Part shown: piece by piece, positions 13,385 to 15,348 of the stretch
Position numbering within the stretch: position 1 is the first letter of the stretch
Layout: each line of letters begins with the position of its first letter
Notes under the pieces: model-generated
The model's input: only the letters and a program-made list of their open reading frames with translations
The model's database searches: none
What the model was told of the DNA's origin: nothing
NCBI GenBank assembly: GCA_947460085.1
Contig: CANHGA010000020.1
Span: 1-15,348, forward strand
DNA from: Synechococcaceae cyanobacterium
GTDB taxonomy: Bacteria > Cyanobacteriota > Cyanobacteriia > PCC-6307 > Cyanobiaceae
DNA length: 15,348 nt
Direction of reading: 5' to 3'
Translations under genes and position numbers: made by a program

Positions 13385-14244
13385 CCATCGAGACCCCTCT
13401 GCTGGAGTTGCTCCAATTCCCGTTCATGCAGCGGGCCCTCATCGGGGGGCTACTCACAGGAGCCCTGGGAGGGGTTCTGGGCAGCTTCGCCGTTCTCCGC
13501 CAACTGTCCTTCTTCAGTGACGCCCTGGGCCATTCCGCCCTGCTGGGCATCACCCTTGGCATTCTCCTGGGCCTGAACCCCACCCTGGTGCTAATCCCAT
13601 TTGCGGTGGTGTTTGCCCTAGGGGTGAACCATCTGGTGCAGCGCAGCCAACTGCCGGCCGATGCCCTGCTCAACATCATCTATTCCTCGTCTTTGGCCCT
13701 GGCGGTGGTGGCCCTCAGCTTCGTGCGCAGCTATCGGGGGAGCATCCACCAGCTTCTCTTTGGCGACATCCTGGGGGTCTCCTGGCTTGATCTGGGGCTG
13801 ATTGCGTCGCTTCTGGTTGTGGCTGTCGGCTACCTGGCCCTCACCCGCCGGGATCAGATCCTGCTCACCCTGGATGAGCCCCTTGCCCTCTCCCGCGGTG
13901 TGGTGGTACCGGTCCACCGGCTGCTGTTCATCGTGCTCCTGGCCGTGGTGGTGGCGATCTCGATCAAGGCGGTGGGGGTGCTGCTCATCAGTGCCTTTGT
14001 GGTGATCCCCGCCTGTGCATCCAGGTTGGTGAGCCGCCACTTCAACACCTATGTGGTCCTGGCTTCAGTCCTAGGGGGGGTCTGCGCCGTGCTGGGTCTG
14101 TTGGTTTCGGGGGGGTTCGATCTGCCCTCAGGCCCCTGCGTGGTGATTGTCCAGCTGGTCGGTTTCCTCGGGGCGTTGGCGCTGGTGCCGTTGCGCACCG
14201 TCCTAGGCCGGGTCCCAGGGGTGCGCCGGTCAGCGACTCGGTAG
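13381..14244 (+). CDS. znuB: ZnuB, membrane permease of the zinc ABC importer
   Basis: 287 residues of the ABC-3 permease family, with about eight hydrophobic helices. Recognisable segments are FMQRALIGGLLTGALGGVLG near the N-terminus, LSFFSDALGHSALLGITLG (about 42-60), the ZnuB/MntB-type HQLLFGDILGVSW region (about 123-135) and KAVGVLLISAFVVIPACASRL (about 197-217). It forms the transmembrane channel that receives zinc from ZnuA. It is the last gene of the znuACB unit; its final 15 bp overlap the convergent gene at the right edge, leaving no room for a separate terminator. Confidence 0.94.
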   Translation: MTIETPLLELLQFPFMQRALIGGLLTGALGGVLGSFAVLRQLSFFSDALGHSALLGITLGILLGLNPTLVLIPFAVVFALGVNHLVQRSQLPADALLNIIYSSSLALAVVALSFVRSYRGSIHQLLFGDILGVSWLDLGLIASLLVVAVGYLALTRRDQILLTLDEPLALSRGVVVPVHRLLFIVLLAVVVAISIKAVGVLLISAFVVIPACASRLVSRHFNTYVVLASVLGGVCAVLGLLVSGGFDLPSGPCVVIVQLVGFLGALALVPLRTVLGRVPGVRRSATR

Positions 14245-15348
14245 CCAAATAGCGAGGTTCACCTGCTTGGCCAAGGGGCGTGCCGTCAGGGTGGCGGCGT
14301 CGATCAGAACGGGTTGTGGGGATCTGTCTTTGAGGCGCATGGTGAGTAACAGCTCCTGGCGGGTGGCATCGAATTGCATGGGCGTGCCGGGTTCTTGCTC
14401 CCAGCCCATCAGTTGACGGCGCTGGAGCACCCGGCCGCGTTGGTTTAGGGCCAACAGCTCTGGTTTGAGCCCGTTGTTCCAATCGCTGAGCAAAAGCCAA
14501 ACCCTCTCGCCACCCCGATCGCAGGCACTGGCTAGCACTCCTTCGCTTCCTAGCCACAGCTGCCTCGGCGGTTGGCCTGGTTCCACCAGTTCCAAGGAGC
14601 GGCGGTAGTCGGGCCAGTGGCGCACCAACAGGGCTCGGCCACTCATGGGGCAGAAGCTGCTGAGATCGCGACTACCGGGGAGAACCTGGCGACGACTGGC
14701 TTGCCCAGGCAGGGAATACAGGGTGAGGCCTTCGACCTGTGGCACGATCACCCCGCCACCTTCGGGTAACAGCTGCATGGGGCCCGAGGCCTTAATCCCA
14801 AGTGTTGTGCGCCCGCCTTGGCTGGGCCAAAACGTCGTCGTCTCCTCACCGAGGGCGATCGTGGAACTCTGCACCACCAGATCACCACGGCGGTTGCTGC
14901 TGATTTGGGCATACCTCAGGTTTTGATCGCTGAGGGATCGCAGCCCTGCTGGCTTTGGTTCCTCTAGTCGCCCCAAGCTTCCGGGCTCGAGACGGGCCAG
15001 ATTGCGCTGTTGGACAGGAAGCAGCCAGAGCCGGTGACTGGATTGGCCGTCAAGCGTCGATAGGGCTATGCCAGAGCCATCTCCAAGGGGAACCACAGAA
15101 GCAAGCGTTGGAAAGCTTGGGGTCAGGCCGTGCCAACGGCCATCCCGGGATTGCATCTGCAGTTGTTCCCCATCGGCTGTCGGAACGACCGCGAGCAGAT
15201 AGGGACGGGGATCCCAGCTCCATCGCTGGGGTGAAAGGCCCAGATTGCGCTGGTCGACGCCCCGCAAGACGAGGGTGAGTGGACTGTTGATGATTTGCCC
15301 TGGCTCTAACAAGAGGCGCAAGGTGTTGCCCTCCCCTAGCCAGCGCAA
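14230..15348 (-). CDS. Unrecognised protein, possibly beta-propeller-like (partial, 5' end outside window)
   Basis: 372 codons are open to the right edge, with the TGA at 14230-14232; the true start is probably beyond 15348. The sequence is rich in short beta-strand-like blocks with Gly/Asp turns and recurring phrases such as YLLAVVPTADGEQLQM, HRLWLLPVQQRNLARL, GDLVVQSSTIAL, GGVIVPQVEGLTLYSLPG and RVWLLLSDWNNGLKPELLALNQRG. It ends QVNLAIWLPSR. This pattern suggests a repeat-based beta-propeller, but no specific family motif was recognised and no catalytic residues can be pointed to. It is convergent with znuB, and nothing ties it functionally to zinc. Confidence 0.72.
   Translation of the reverse strand: MRWLGEGNTLRLLLEPGQIINSPLTLVLRGVDQRNLGLSPQRWSWDPRPYLLAVVPTADGEQLQMQSRDGRWHGLTPSFPTLASVVPLGDGSGIALSTLDGQSSHRLWLLPVQQRNLARLEPGSLGRLEEPKPAGLRSLSDQNLRYAQISSNRRGDLVVQSSTIALGEETTTFWPSQGGRTTLGIKASGPMQLLPEGGGVIVPQVEGLTLYSLPGQASRRQVLPGSRDLSSFCPMSGRALLVRHWPDYRRSLELVEPGQPPRQLWLGSEGVLASACDRGGERVWLLLSDWNNGLKPELLALNQRGRVLQRRQLMGWEQEPGTPMQFDATRQELLLTMRLKDRSPQPVLIDAATLTARPLAKQVNLAIWLPSR

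Overview
The window looks like a piece of a GC-rich picocyanobacterial chromosome (Synechococcus/Cyanobium type). Four things point there: a porin combining an SLH domain, a coiled coil and an OprB-type barrel; a FurA-like Fur protein; a 3' remnant resembling the FAD subunit of glycolate oxidase (GlcD); and very tight gene packing with little spacer DNA. The taxonomic placement is inferred from gene content, not from a marker gene. I see no tRNA, rRNA, CRISPR array, insertion sequence or phage gene.

Positions 1-1424 hold the tail of a probable glcD (+), exodeoxyribonuclease III xth (-) and a small secreted protein of unknown role (+). From 1357 to 2223 (-) lies a membrane-anchored TPR protein whose 3' end overlaps the secreted-protein gene by 68 bp. 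From about 2298 to 5902 (+) there is a probable four-gene cotranscribed block: an unrecognised protein with a basic tail, a membrane-anchored M41-type metallopeptidase without an AAA domain, LarC (nickel-pincer cofactor synthesis) and a YbhN/UPF0104 multi-spanning membrane protein. Two of its junctions are TTGA or GTGA stop/start overlaps. Positions 5899-7433 (-) hold a D-2-hydroxyacid dehydrogenase coupled through ATGA to a secreted thermonuclease-like protein. A fur gene (+, 7484-7966) and a previously uncalled 47-residue membrane microprotein (-, 7963-8106) converge on a shared CTAG.

Positions 8197-14244 are the clearest functional theme, zinc acquisition. On the minus strand lie zur, then an SLH/OprB porin, then a COG0523/CobW GTPase with a 24-histidine loop. 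On the plus strand, divergent from zur, is znuA-znuC-znuB. Two 15-bp Zur-type palindromes are readable, one between zur and znuA and one in front of the porin. The simplest model has zur autoregulated together with znuABC, and the porin (possibly with cobW by read-through) derepressed under zinc starvation. This would give outer-membrane entry, periplasmic capture, inner-membrane import and cytoplasmic allocation of zinc. The window ends inside an unrecognised minus-strand gene (14230-15348) that overlaps the znuB 3' end by 15 bp.

Most individual families are known. The parts that deserve checking are the zinc-regulated porin/cobW arm, the stand-alone M41 protein inside the larC block, the microprotein, and the repeated interlocking of convergent stop codons.
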